49,202 nt of DNA from Tenericutes bacterium RIFOXYA12_FULL_35_10 (GTDB lineage Bacteria; Bacillota_I; Bacilli_A; Acholeplasmatales; Acholeplasmataceae): contig MIDA01000043.1 of NCBI GenBank assembly GCA_001830045.1, positions 1-49,202 of the forward strand, read 5' to 3'. Numbering within the stretch: the stretch's first letter is position 1; each line of letters starts with the position of its first letter. This document shows positions 14,261 to 22,983 of the stretch, in pieces. The notes below the pieces were generated by a model. That model saw only the letters and a program-made list of their open reading frames with translations, did no database searches and had not been told where the DNA came from. The position numbers were made by a program, and so were the translations under genes.

Positions 14261-15304
14261 TTAGAAACGACCGTAAATCACTTGGTCAAGTGTTAAAATA
14301 CCTGCAGCAACCAAAGCCTTTTGGTAAGATTCTGATTCTCTTGACATTCTCACGCTTGCGCCTGCGATTAAATCAAATGAATCTTGAACTGTGACGGTTG
14401 CACCTGCTTCAACATCAATACCAAATTGGTTTTGATCATTGATGGATGGCACATAACGTTCATTTGTCCAATCAACAAGTGATAATACTTCTAATGCGCT
14501 CTTACCAATGAGATATTCACTAATACCTTCATAGTTTCCTGCCCAACCGCCTAAACCAAAGAATCCATAATCGGTATCCATCGTTTGTGGTTTACCATCA
14601 ACAAAGGTAACACCTAACTTTTCAAGCATTAATTGAATCGTTGAGCTATTTGAAACACCTTGTAAAACACCTGTATCTTTAACAACGTGTGAGTAACCTG
14701 TGATATTAAAGAATGTTTTTTCAGCTAAATCATCCCATGATGTTGGACTTAAAAGTGCACCACCAGCTACTCTCTTTGTTGGAACAATCAAACCACTACC
14801 AATGGTAAATTCTGCAACTGTTCTTGTGTAATCAAAATCTTGATCAAGTTTGATTTCAAATTGATAACGTGTAATGGGATCAACTAATAAGACTGCAACT
14901 GTACCTTCGCTATCAACACCAACCGCATAAAAACTCATCATGGCAGCGGTACTTACTGTAAACATTGAACTACCCGCAACATAAGATGCACCTGGTGTGG
15001 CAGCAACTGGTGTCACACTATAATCAATGGCTACGTTTGCTGTTGTATCTAAACGTGAAATCCAAACATCACCTTTTTTCATCTTAAAATCAATCGATGC
15101 ATCTTCAATCACACCTTCTTGATTTAAAGTGAGTGTTGTTTCAATATATTCTGTCGCTTCTTCAAAAGAAACCCCTGATGTCTCACCCTTCCATGAGTAC
15201 CCTGTATAAACACCGCTATAGTCAACTGCTTCTTCTTTTGGACCACATGCGATTAAAACAAATGCAAACACTAAAACTAAACCAGCAAAAAAGATTTTCT
15301 TCAT
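14261..15304 (-). CDS. FMN-binding-domain-like lipoprotein with flavinylation-like motif
   Basis: A 347-residue lipoprotein: signal peptide with lipobox LIAC (Cys20). Residues ~28-75 (YSGVYTGYSW...LNQEGVIEDASIDFK) resemble the start of FMN-binding domains (YxDGxYxG ... GxIxdvxI). Near the C-terminus is DSFDLIAGASVRMSRES, matching the D-x-x-[STA]-G-A-[ST] flavin attachment pattern. A second diverged repeat of the same fold may occupy the middle. ATG 15304 has AGGAGG 7 bases upstream. It has its own terminator, then the peptide and ferric-reductase-like pair follow on the same strand. It likely acts outside the membrane as a flavin electron carrier (inference); its acceptor is unknown. Confidence 0.7.
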   Translation of the reverse strand: MKKIFFAGLVLVFAFVLIACGPKEEAVDYSGVYTGYSWKGETSGVSFEEATEYIETTLTLNQEGVIEDASIDFKMKKGDVWISRLDTTANVAIDYSVTPVAATPGASYVAGSSMFTVSTAAMMSFYAVGVDSEGTVAVLLVDPITRYQFEIKLDQDFDYTRTVAEFTIGSGLIVPTKRVAGGALLSPTSWDDLAEKTFFNITGYSHVVKDTGVLQGVSNSSTIQLMLEKLGVTFVDGKPQTMDTDYGFFGLGGWAGNYEGISEYLIGKSALEVLSLVDWTNERYVPSINDQNQFGIDVEAGATVTVQDSFDLIAGASVRMSRESESYQKALVAAGILTLDQVIYGRF

Positions 15305-15463
15305 GTCATTTCCTCCTACAATAAGATTTTACAGGTGGATTATATCACTATGAAAAAACATTGTCCAATAAAGTTATAAGTAGATTGCACTTATTTAAAA
15401 AGATTCTTCTTATAGCTTAAAAACCCTATAAATAAGCCATTTATCCATAAAAATTACAAAAAA

Positions 15464-15483
15464 AGAACCACTTTCGTGATTCT
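15464..15483 (-). terminator. Terminator of the pyruvate dehydrogenase operon
   Basis: AGAACCAC (15464-15471) pairs with GTGATTCT (15476-15483) with one G-U pair around a TTTC loop, then a T-run on the minus strand just after the lpd stop. Confidence 0.85.
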
Positions 15484-15491
15484 TCTTAGAT

Positions 15492-16865
15492 CTACATATG
15501 AATCGGTTTATCCACTGCACCATGTGCAGCTTCCATAATGATTTCTGATAAGGTTGGATGTGGGTGAATGGTATGCGCAATTTCATGTGCGGTACCTTCT
15601 AATGTCATCGTCACACCAAGTTCTGCAATCAAATCAGATGCGCCATATGATAAAATGTGAGCTCCTAATATTTCTTGGTACTTTTCAGATACGATGAGTT
15701 TAACAAATCCATCTTTTTCATTATCAGCTAACGCTTTACCACTTGCGAGTAGTGGGAACGTTGAAACCTTATAAGCTAAACCTTTTTCTTTCACTTCTTT
15801 TTCAGTTAAACCAACAGATGCTACCTCGGGTGAACCGTAAACTGCATTGGGTACACGGTCATAACGCATATGCGCATCTTTTTTACCCATGATGTATTCA
15901 GCAGCAACCAATCCCTCAGCGGATGCGACATGCGCTAACATGTATTTACCGTTTAGGTCACCTATGGCATAAACACCTTTAACACTTGTTTCAAGATGTT
16001 CATCTGTAGAAACAGCTGCACGGTCCATCTTAAGTCCTAAAACTTCTAACCCTTGAGAATTAGGTCTCATTCCAACAGAAACTAAAATGGTATCTGCAGT
16101 GATTTTATGATCTTTACCTTCAAATGAATACGTCACTTCATGATCATTGACTGCTTTGACTTCAGCATTAACAAAAATGTTAATACCTTCACGTTTTAAA
16201 ATCTTTTGGTACTGATTTCTGATATCATCGTCCATCATGGGTAAGATACCATCTAATTTTTCAATGATGGTTACTTCACTACCAAGTGATGAGAAGATGG
16301 TTGCAAATTCAACACCAATGACACCACCACCAATGATGACTAATTTCTTAGGTGCATCTTTGATTTGGAGTAATTCTCTTGATGTAACAGCAACTTTCTT
16401 TTCATAAGCTTCTTTTAATCCAGGAATTGGTGGAACAATCGGAGATGCTCCGGTTGCTAAAATGAGATTCTTTGTTTCAATGGTTTCTCCATTAACTTCA
16501 ATCTTTGTTGGCGAAATAACTTTCCCCAACCCTGAAATCACTTCAACACCATTTTTCTTTAATAAGCCACCCACACCCATCGTTAACTTTTTAACAACTA
16601 AGTCTTTACGCTTGAGCATTTGTGTCCAATCAAATGAAACATCGCCACCTAAAATAACACCGTATTCGGATGCATGCTTAATCGTCTTATAGACTTTCGC
16701 ATTTTTTAATAAGGTCTTGGTTGGGATGCACCCATGATTCAGGCAAATACCACCCACGACTTCTTTTTCAATCAAAGCAACCTTCGCGCCTAGTTGCGCC
16801 GCCTTTATGGCTGCGACATAACCCCCGGGTCCGCCTCCTAAAACAACAATATCAAATGTCTTCAA
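15492..16865 (-). CDS. lpdA: Dihydrolipoyl dehydrogenase (E3)
   Basis: A 457-residue flavoprotein disulfide reductase that reoxidises the dihydrolipoyl arm of E2 and reduces NAD+. It has the FAD-binding GGGPGGY at residues ~10-16, the redox disulfide C41-LNHG-C46, the NAD-binding GGGVIGVEF and the C-terminal catalytic HPHPTLSE. I start at TTG 16865, with GAGGTGA 5-6 bases upstream; the alternative GTG 16874 is inside that ribosome binding site. It lies 10 bases after the E2 stop and is last in the operon pdhA-pdhB-pdhC-lpdA. Confidence 0.95.
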   Translation of the reverse strand: MKTFDIVVLGGGPGGYVAAIKAAQLGAKVALIEKEVVGGICLNHGCIPTKTLLKNAKVYKTIKHASEYGVILGGDVSFDWTQMLKRKDLVVKKLTMGVGGLLKKNGVEVISGLGKVISPTKIEVNGETIETKNLILATGASPIVPPIPGLKEAYEKKVAVTSRELLQIKDAPKKLVIIGGGVIGVEFATIFSSLGSEVTIIEKLDGILPMMDDDIRNQYQKILKREGINIFVNAEVKAVNDHEVTYSFEGKDHKITADTILVSVGMRPNSQGLEVLGLKMDRAAVSTDEHLETSVKGVYAIGDLNGKYMLAHVASAEGLVAAEYIMGKKDAHMRYDRVPNAVYGSPEVASVGLTEKEVKEKGLAYKVSTFPLLASGKALADNEKDGFVKLIVSEKYQEILGAHILSYGASDLIAELGVTMTLEGTAHEIAHTIHPHPTLSEIIMEAAHGAVDKPIHM

Positions 16866-16875
16866 CGAAATCACC

Positions 16876-18171
16876 TCAACTTAATAGTAACATCATTGGG
16901 TCATTTAATAAAGACTTAATGACATTTAAAAATCTTCCTGCCTCAGCACCATCGATCACTCTGTGGTCTACCGCGAGTGATAGCGGTAATACATAACTTA
17001 CTTTGATTTCTCCATTTACAACAACAGCTTTTTGGCTAATCTTACCTACACCAAGAATTCCGACTTCTGGATGAGGGATAATGGGTGTACCGAATGCGAC
17101 ATCAGCTGCACCAAAGTTTGTAATAGAGAACGTTGCATTTTGAAGTTGTGATAATTGGACTGTACGTGCAATCGTTTGATCAGCAACTTCTCTTAATTCT
17201 TTCGCTAATTCTAAGATACTCTTCTTATCAGCATCTTTAATGTTAGGAACAATAAGCCCATCTTTTGTATCTACTGCCATACCAATGTTATAGAATTTCT
17301 TTAAGATCATACGATCATTTTCATGATCGAATGAAGCGTTAAATGTTGGGAACTGCTTTAACGCTAGGACAACTGCTTTAATAATAAATGCCATATACGT
17401 TAACTTAATGTTTTGTGCAGCTGCTTGTTCTTTGACTTTGTTTCTTAAATCGACGAGTTTATCAACGATAATCTCGTCCATAAGAACCGTATGAGGAATG
17501 ACTTGTTTCGATAAGGTCATGCTTCTAACAATCGCTTTTCTTAACTTCGTGATTTCAACAATTTCAACATCACCTTGTGTGCTGATGTTAACCTTAGGTA
17601 CTGTCATTTGAACAGGTGCAGCTTGTTTAGATCCACCTTGCTTGTTATCAAATGCTTTTTGAATGTCTTCTTTTAAGACACGACCAAATTCGCCAGTGCC
17701 CTTGATTTGATTGATGTCTAAACCTAAATCTTTAGCCATCTTTCTAGCAACTGGAGTAGCTAATGCTTTTTCATCAGATTTAGCATCTTTAGCACTCTGA
17801 TTTTCACTCGATGAAGCCATCACTTCTTCTGATACTTCGATTTGTCCAATAACACCAGGTGCTGCTTTTCCTTCTGATACAGGTTCTTTTTTATCTTCTT
17901 TTTTAACTTCTTCTGTTTTGGGTGATTCACCACCGGTACCATCATTAATGACAACTAAAACATCACCAACGTGAATGGTGTCACCTTCTTTAGAACCGAG
18001 TGATTCAATAATGCCATCAACTGGAGATGGAAGTTCAGCATTGACCTTATCTGTTTCAACAACAACTAAAGTTTCGCCTTCTTTAACTTTATCCCCTACT
18101 TTAAAATGCCATTTTAAAATCTTACCTTCGTGAATACCTTCACCGATATCGGCAAACTTAAATGCATACAT
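16876..18171 (-). CDS. pdhC: Dihydrolipoyl acetyltransferase (pyruvate dehydrogenase E2)
   Basis: A 431-residue E2. There is one lipoyl domain (residues 1-77, lipoyl Lys42 in ETDKVNAEL), an acidic/Lys linker, a peripheral-subunit-binding domain (~138-175, ATPVARKMAKDLGLDINQIKGTGEFGRVLKEDI) and the catalytic domain ending with DHRVIDGAEAG, which carries the HxxxDG active site. It transfers acetyl from lipoate to CoA. ATG 18171 has AAGGAGG upstream, 12 bases after the E1-beta stop. Gene order assigns it to pyruvate dehydrogenase; branched-chain oxo acid dehydrogenase is less likely. Confidence 0.94.
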   Translation of the reverse strand: MYAFKFADIGEGIHEGKILKWHFKVGDKVKEGETLVVVETDKVNAELPSPVDGIIESLGSKEGDTIHVGDVLVVINDGTGGESPKTEEVKKEDKKEPVSEGKAAPGVIGQIEVSEEVMASSSENQSAKDAKSDEKALATPVARKMAKDLGLDINQIKGTGEFGRVLKEDIQKAFDNKQGGSKQAAPVQMTVPKVNISTQGDVEIVEITKLRKAIVRSMTLSKQVIPHTVLMDEIIVDKLVDLRNKVKEQAAAQNIKLTYMAFIIKAVVLALKQFPTFNASFDHENDRMILKKFYNIGMAVDTKDGLIVPNIKDADKKSILELAKELREVADQTIARTVQLSQLQNATFSITNFGAADVAFGTPIIPHPEVGILGVGKISQKAVVVNGEIKVSYVLPLSLAVDHRVIDGAEAGRFLNVIKSLLNDPMMLLLS

Positions 18172-18183
18172 AATGTTTCCTCC

Positions 18184-19161
18184 TTAGAACTTCGCTACTT
18201 TTTTAATTTCAGCAGCGATTCTTTCTGGTTGAACAAAGTGATAGTTTTCACCCTTAGCAAGAGGAACTGTAATATCAAAACCTGTGACTCTTGCTGGTGC
18301 AGCTTCTAAATGAAGGAATGCTTTTTCATTCACTAATGAAATAAGTTCAGCACCTGGACCATAGGTTTTAACAGCTTCTTGAACGACAACAAAACGTCCA
18401 GTTTTTTTCACTGAATTGATAATGGTTTCTTCATCGATTGGACTGATGGATCTAAGATCGATCAGTTCAACGTTGATGTTATCATTTTCTAATAACTTCA
18501 TTGCTTTTTCAACTTCACGTACAATAGCACCCCATGCAACAACCGTCACATCTGTACCTTCTTTAACAACTTTCGCTTTTCCAATTGGAATACGGTAAAG
18601 TTCATTGGGGACTTCTTGTTTACCTGAACGATAAATACGCTTAGGTTCCATGAAAATCACGGGATCCGGATCTTCAATCGCAGATACTAATAATCCCTTC
18701 GCATCATAAGGTGTTGAAGGAATAACCACTTTTAATCCTGGAATGTGTCCTAAAAGTGTTTCAATGGATTCAGAGTGGTGTTCAAGTGCGCGAATACCGC
18801 CACCGACAGGAAAACGAACAACAATCGGTAAACCGTGACGACCACGTGATCTATTTCTATATCTTGCCATGTGCGTTACAATTTCGGTGTAACCTGGGAA
18901 GACGAAACCATCAAATTGAATTTCAGCAACTGGAATTAATCCGTTAATCGCCATACCAATGGCACTCCCTGTGATTGCAGCTTCTGCAATCGGTGTATCA
19001 AACACACGGTCTTCACCGTATTTCTTTTGAAGTCCAGCGGTTACTCTAAACACGCCGCCTTCAAAACCAGCATCTTCACCGAAAACGACTACACGTGAAT
19101 CTTCAGCCATTTTTTGATCTAATGCTTGATTAATAGCTTCTAATAATGTTAAGACTGCCAT
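18184..19161 (-). CDS. pdhB: Pyruvate dehydrogenase E1 beta subunit
   Basis: A 325-residue transketolase-like subunit; with E1 alpha it decarboxylates pyruvate and reductively acetylates E2. Family landmarks are FGEDAGFEGGVFRVTAGLQKKYG, DTPIAEAAITGSAIGMA, the EIQFDGFVFPGYTEI stretch and ERIAAEIKKVAKF at the end. ATG 19161 is 2 bases after the E1 alpha stop, with AGGAGGGTA inside the upstream gene's end, so translation is coupled. Confidence 0.95.
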   Translation of the reverse strand: MAVLTLLEAINQALDQKMAEDSRVVVFGEDAGFEGGVFRVTAGLQKKYGEDRVFDTPIAEAAITGSAIGMAINGLIPVAEIQFDGFVFPGYTEIVTHMARYRNRSRGRHGLPIVVRFPVGGGIRALEHHSESIETLLGHIPGLKVVIPSTPYDAKGLLVSAIEDPDPVIFMEPKRIYRSGKQEVPNELYRIPIGKAKVVKEGTDVTVVAWGAIVREVEKAMKLLENDNINVELIDLRSISPIDEETIINSVKKTGRFVVVQEAVKTYGPGAELISLVNEKAFLHLEAAPARVTGFDITVPLAKGENYHFVQPERIAAEIKKVAKF

Positions 19162-19163
19162 GT

Positions 19164-20252
19164 TTATTTACCCTCCTGTTCTTTTAAGAAGTTTTTGATA
19201 TATTCATACTGCTCAGTTAACTGAGGAGTCATTTCTTTATACGTATACTTGAAGATGTCGATTAATTCAGCATCGCCAGTTTGTTCAACCTTCTTGAAGG
19301 TTTCACCAACGTATGTTGTATTTTCTTCTTCTAATTTTTGATCTTCTTCTTCAGTCCAATATCCTTTATCGATTAAATATTTCTTAAAGCGAATCATTGG
19401 ATCTTTCTTTTCCCATTCTTTAACCTCTTCATCTTTACGATAAATCGTTGGGTCATCGGATGTTGTATGTGCGCCTAAACGATACGTTACAGCTTCAATT
19501 AAGACTGGACCATTACCTTTACGTGCATAATCAACAGCTTCTTTAGTTGCAGCATAAACAGCTAAGACGTCATTACCGTCTACTTGAATACCTGGAATAC
19601 CAAAGGCATAAGCTTTTTGAGCTAATGTTTCAGCTTTTGTCGCTTTTGCACGAGGTGTTGAAATCGCCCATTGGTTATTTTGGATGACAACAACGAGTGG
19701 TGCATTAAATGCAGCTGCAAAATTTAGTCCTTCATAGAATTCACCATGTGATGTACCACCATCACCGATGGTTGCAATCGCTACTTCATTCTTCTTCAAT
19801 ACTTTAGATGCATACGCTAATCCAGCAGCATGGTTGATTTGAGAACCGATGATGACGTTAACAGGTAAAACGCGAACGTCTTCATCAAAATGATTACCCC
19901 ATTCGTTACCATACCAATATAAAAATGTTTGTTCTAATTTCACACCACGATATAACATCGCATTTAATTCTCTAAACGCTGGTGATAACCAGTCTTGTGG
20001 TTCTAACGCAGCCATCGCACCTACTTGAGCCGCTTCTTGACCCTTATTGGGTGGATAAGTTAAAAGACGTCCTTGGCGTTGATATTGAAGTGCTTTAATG
20101 TCAGCGATACGACCTAAAGCCATCGTTTTGTACATTTTGAGAAGCGTTTCTTTATCTAATTTAGGTTCAAGATCTGGTGCAACAATCTTTCCCTTTTCAT
20201 CTAGAATTTGGAGTTGCTTCTTTTTTAGTGGATCATAGTTTTTGATTAACAT
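19164..20252 (-). CDS. pdhA: Pyruvate dehydrogenase E1 alpha subunit
   Basis: A 362-residue thiamine diphosphate-binding subunit. The ThDP motif GDGGTSHGEFYEGLNFAAAF...VIQNNQ (GDG to NN) is intact, and the phosphorylation-loop-like region YRLGAHTTSDDPTIYR is present. The N-terminal LQYQRQGRLLTYPPNKGQEAAQVG is typical of bacterial pyruvate-type E1 alpha. ATG 20252 has AAGGAGGAATG upstream. It is first in the operon and has a near-consensus promoter at 20282-20310. In organisms without a full TCA cycle this complex supplies acetyl-CoA for lipid synthesis and for acetate/ATP production. Confidence 0.95.
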   Translation of the reverse strand: MLIKNYDPLKKKQLQILDEKGKIVAPDLEPKLDKETLLKMYKTMALGRIADIKALQYQRQGRLLTYPPNKGQEAAQVGAMAALEPQDWLSPAFRELNAMLYRGVKLEQTFLYWYGNEWGNHFDEDVRVLPVNVIIGSQINHAAGLAYASKVLKKNEVAIATIGDGGTSHGEFYEGLNFAAAFNAPLVVVIQNNQWAISTPRAKATKAETLAQKAYAFGIPGIQVDGNDVLAVYAATKEAVDYARKGNGPVLIEAVTYRLGAHTTSDDPTIYRKDEEVKEWEKKDPMIRFKKYLIDKGYWTEEEDQKLEEENTTYVGETFKKVEQTGDAELIDIFKYTYKEMTPQLTEQYEYIKNFLKEQEGK

Positions 20253-20281
20253 GATTCATTCCTCCTTGTTTTTGCACTCTC

Positions 20282-20310
20282 ATTATACTTGATGGAGGAA
20301 GTTAATTCAA
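20282..20310 (-). promoter_or_regulatory. Promoter of the pyruvate dehydrogenase operon
   Basis: On the minus strand TTGAAT (20305-20310), exactly 17 bases, then TATAAT (20282-20287). No clear operator is seen. The remaining spacer to 20434 is AT-rich with nothing else assigned. Confidence 0.8.
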
Positions 20311-20434
20311 AAGCTTTGCTTATGGCCAAATGTTTACTATTTAGATAAAATATATAAAATATATTTGAGGCCTTTATAGAGCCATCAAATGGACAAATGC
20401 TCAACTATGTGGATTTTCACATCTTAAACAATAA

Positions 20435-20465
20435 AAAAAGGAATTCAGACGTTGAATTCCTTTTT
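20435..20465. terminator. Terminator after speB
   Basis: A 13-bp perfect stem, AAAAAGGAATTCA with TGAATTCCTTTTT, around a 5-base loop, with T-runs on both sides. It follows the speB stop by a few bases. Confidence 0.9.
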
Positions 20466-20469
20466 GTTG

Positions 20470-21345
20470 TTATCTTTTTTCTAAATTCTTTTGAAGAATT
20501 AAAACCATTTCACGAAGTGTTTTTGCAGCAACAGCTGTTGATGCTCCTGATGGGTCTAACATCGGTGCGAGTTCTACAAAGTCAGCTGCAACCAAATGAT
20601 TTAACTTCTCAAATTGATCAAACGCCCAAAGTAAATCTTTATATTGCATTCCACCTGGTTCAGGTGTACCTGTACCTGGGAAGACTGCAGGATCTAAAAC
20701 ATCTAAGTCAATCGTAATGTATACAGGAACGTCTTTTAATTTTTCAACGACTTTATCAAGTCCTTCAAAATCAAATTTGCGCATCGTCACATGACCTGCT
20801 TTTGCCCAATCAAACTCTGGTTTTTCACCACTACGAATACCAAATTGGTAAATCTTACCATCACCTACAAACCCATGGACATGTCTCATAAAGGTTGCGT
20901 GTGATAATTTTCTACCAAAGAATTCAGTTCTTAAATCGGTATGAGCATCTAAATGAATAATATGTAAGTTAGGATACTTTTCAAACACTGCTTTAATCAC
21001 GGGATAACTTACTAAATGTTCGCCACCAACCATCATTGGTGTTTTACCATCATTTAAAATCTGTTTGGTCGTGTTATAAATAATATCTAATGCATCATCA
21101 ACAGCACCGATCGGTAAATCTAAATCCCCAATATCTGCTGTCTTAAATTCATTTAAATCTCTTTCTCTATAAGGCGAATACCATTCAACACCAAAGGAAT
21201 CTACACGAATTGCATTCCCTGCAAAACGGGTTCCTGGTCTAAACGATGTAGTCGCATCCATCGGAACACTAAAGATCACAACATCAGCTTCTTCATACGT
21301 ACTTTTACAACTTTGAAAGGATAAATCGACTTTATTCATCTTCAT
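20470..21345 (-). CDS. speB: Agmatinase / ureohydrolase-family protein
   Basis: A 291-residue manganese ureohydrolase. The metal-binding motifs are visible: GGEHLVSYPV, HLDAHTDLR (DAHxD), and TIDLDVLDPAVFPGTGTPEPGG. These match agmatinases, which cleave agmatine to putrescine and urea. I start at ATG 21345, with GGAGTG 6 bases upstream; the longer GTG 21354 lies within that site. It overlaps the end of the arginine decarboxylase gene, so arginine to agmatine to putrescine is a coherent two-step unit. Confidence 0.9.
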   Translation of the reverse strand: MKMNKVDLSFQSCKSTYEEADVVIFSVPMDATTSFRPGTRFAGNAIRVDSFGVEWYSPYRERDLNEFKTADIGDLDLPIGAVDDALDIIYNTTKQILNDGKTPMMVGGEHLVSYPVIKAVFEKYPNLHIIHLDAHTDLRTEFFGRKLSHATFMRHVHGFVGDGKIYQFGIRSGEKPEFDWAKAGHVTMRKFDFEGLDKVVEKLKDVPVYITIDLDVLDPAVFPGTGTPEPGGMQYKDLLWAFDQFEKLNHLVAADFVELAPMLDPSGASTAVAAKTLREMVLILQKNLEKR

Positions 21346-22822
21346 ATATTTCACTCCATTTTTCCCAATATTCTTTATCTATGATTTTAACGTAACCACC
21401 TTCTGTATCACTTAAGATCACAGAACCGCTACGTTGATAAAACTCTAAGTCGTCTAAAATGTCTTGGCTAATGATTTCACCAGGAATCACAATTGGAATA
21501 CCGGGTGGATAGATCATAATGGATTCTGCTGCAATCTCATCCACTGCTTGGTTTAAAGGTACAATCTTTTTAGGTGCATGATACGCTTCACGTGGTCTTG
21601 TATACGCTTCAGGTGAGTTAAAGCGAATACGCGAATCGAGTTTAGGTAGGTTATATGCTCTATACTTTTCTGAAACTTTTGCTAAAGCTAGAACGAGTGC
21701 ATCTAAGTCTTTTTGTTTAGTACCAATAGATAGAACAGCTAATACTAAATGTGTTTCTGCAAGTTCTAATTGAATGTGATGTTCATCAAATAATTCTTTA
21801 TAGACATCAAATCCACTAATGCCTAAATCAGAAACTTTCACTAAAATCTTTGTTTCATCATAATCAAAGGATTGATTGTTTTCAAAATAATGATCATCTA
21901 CTGCTCTTAATCCTGGAATTTGATTAATTCTTTCTCTTGTATCTCTTGCCATCTCAATCAAAACAGGGATCTGTTTAGGTCCTTCAAAATAGATATGTTT
22001 TCTGGCAACATCAAGGCTTGCTAGAAGCAGACTTGATGGTGATGTGGATTGAATCATGTTAATCGTTGAACGAAGTCTTAAATGGTCAACATAAGGTCCT
22101 TGTGCGATTAAAATCGAACTTTGAGTCAGTGAACCCACGGTTTTATGAAGTGAACATGAACTCATATCTGCACCGGCTTCCATCGAACTTACAGGAAGTA
22201 AATTGGAAAATGGTAAATGCGAGCCATGTGCTTCATCCACTAAAACCATCATCTCTTTTTCATGTGCTAAATCAACGATTCGTTTTAAATCACTGGCAAC
22301 ACCAAAGTAGGTAGGGTTAATCACGAACACTGCTTTTGCATCTGGATTCTCTAAAATCGCTTTTTCGACTTCATCAAACTCCATATGATTTGCAATGCCT
22401 AATTCGTGGTCAATATATGGTTTAACAAACACGGGAACAGCACCACTCAAAATGAGGGCGTTGATCGCCGATTTATGAACATTACGTGGTAATATTATTT
22501 TTTCTTTTGCACGGCAAACACTCATGATCATCGCTAAGATGCCCATTGTTGTGCCACCTGTTAAAAAATAAGCTTTCTCTGCGCCAAACGCATCTGCCAT
22601 CAGTTCTGCAGCTTCCTTAATCACACCCGTTGGACGATTTAAATTATCAAGACCTCTAGGTGCATTGGCATCCAGTTTGAACATCGTCAGTCCTGCATAA
22701 TCTAATAAATCATTGGGAATTTGTCCGAGTTTGTGTCCGGGTACATCGTGTGCGATAGTACCTGATTCAGCATACTCAACAAGTTTAGTAAAAAAAGGCG
22801 TAAGCTGGTGATCTTTTTCCAT
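21332..22822 (-). CDS. speA: Arginine decarboxylase (fold-type I, Orn/Lys/Arg family)
   Basis: A 496-residue PLP enzyme of the short Bacillus-type Orn/Lys/Arg decarboxylase class. The PLP Lys is in SLHKTVGSLTQSS, with the upstream DEAHGSHLPFS and the C-terminal PGIPIVIPGE block. Motifs alone do not separate arginine from lysine, but pairing with agmatinase favours arginine. ATG 22822 has AAGGTGG upstream. It is divergent from mscS; a 16-bp palindrome lies between them. Arginine is also used by the deiminase operon at the window's right end, so two arginine routes coexist. Confidence 0.88.
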   Translation of the reverse strand: MEKDHQLTPFFTKLVEYAESGTIAHDVPGHKLGQIPNDLLDYAGLTMFKLDANAPRGLDNLNRPTGVIKEAAELMADAFGAEKAYFLTGGTTMGILAMIMSVCRAKEKIILPRNVHKSAINALILSGAVPVFVKPYIDHELGIANHMEFDEVEKAILENPDAKAVFVINPTYFGVASDLKRIVDLAHEKEMMVLVDEAHGSHLPFSNLLPVSSMEAGADMSSCSLHKTVGSLTQSSILIAQGPYVDHLRLRSTINMIQSTSPSSLLLASLDVARKHIYFEGPKQIPVLIEMARDTRERINQIPGLRAVDDHYFENNQSFDYDETKILVKVSDLGISGFDVYKELFDEHHIQLELAETHLVLAVLSIGTKQKDLDALVLALAKVSEKYRAYNLPKLDSRIRFNSPEAYTRPREAYHAPKKIVPLNQAVDEIAAESIMIYPPGIPIVIPGEIISQDILDDLEFYQRSGSVILSDTEGGYVKIIDKEYWEKWSEIYEDE

Positions 22823-22892
22823 GTATGACCCACCTTTCCAAAATGCAAATACATTTTAACACTTTTCAACACATTTTAAAATGATTTTACCG

Positions 22893-22908
22893 CATTTCTA
22901 TAGAAATG
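22893..22908. promoter_or_regulatory. 16-bp perfect palindrome between speA and mscS
   Basis: CATTTCTATAGAAATG is a perfect palindrome in the divergent spacer, about 70 bases from the speA start and 45 bases before the mscS -10. It is a plausible dimeric-regulator site; the regulator is unknown. Confidence 0.35.
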
Positions 22909-22949
22909 ATTGTGTGAGGGGTTATACACACTAAAATCATCATAAATTA

Positions 22950-22958
22950 TGGTATAAT
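22950..22958 (+). promoter_or_regulatory. Extended -10 promoter of mscS
   Basis: TGGTATAAT (22950-22958) is followed by AAGGAAGGGG and ATG 22984. No convincing -35 is present. Confidence 0.6.
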
Positions 22959-22983
22959 GTTGTAAAAAGGAAGGGGTTTTTCT

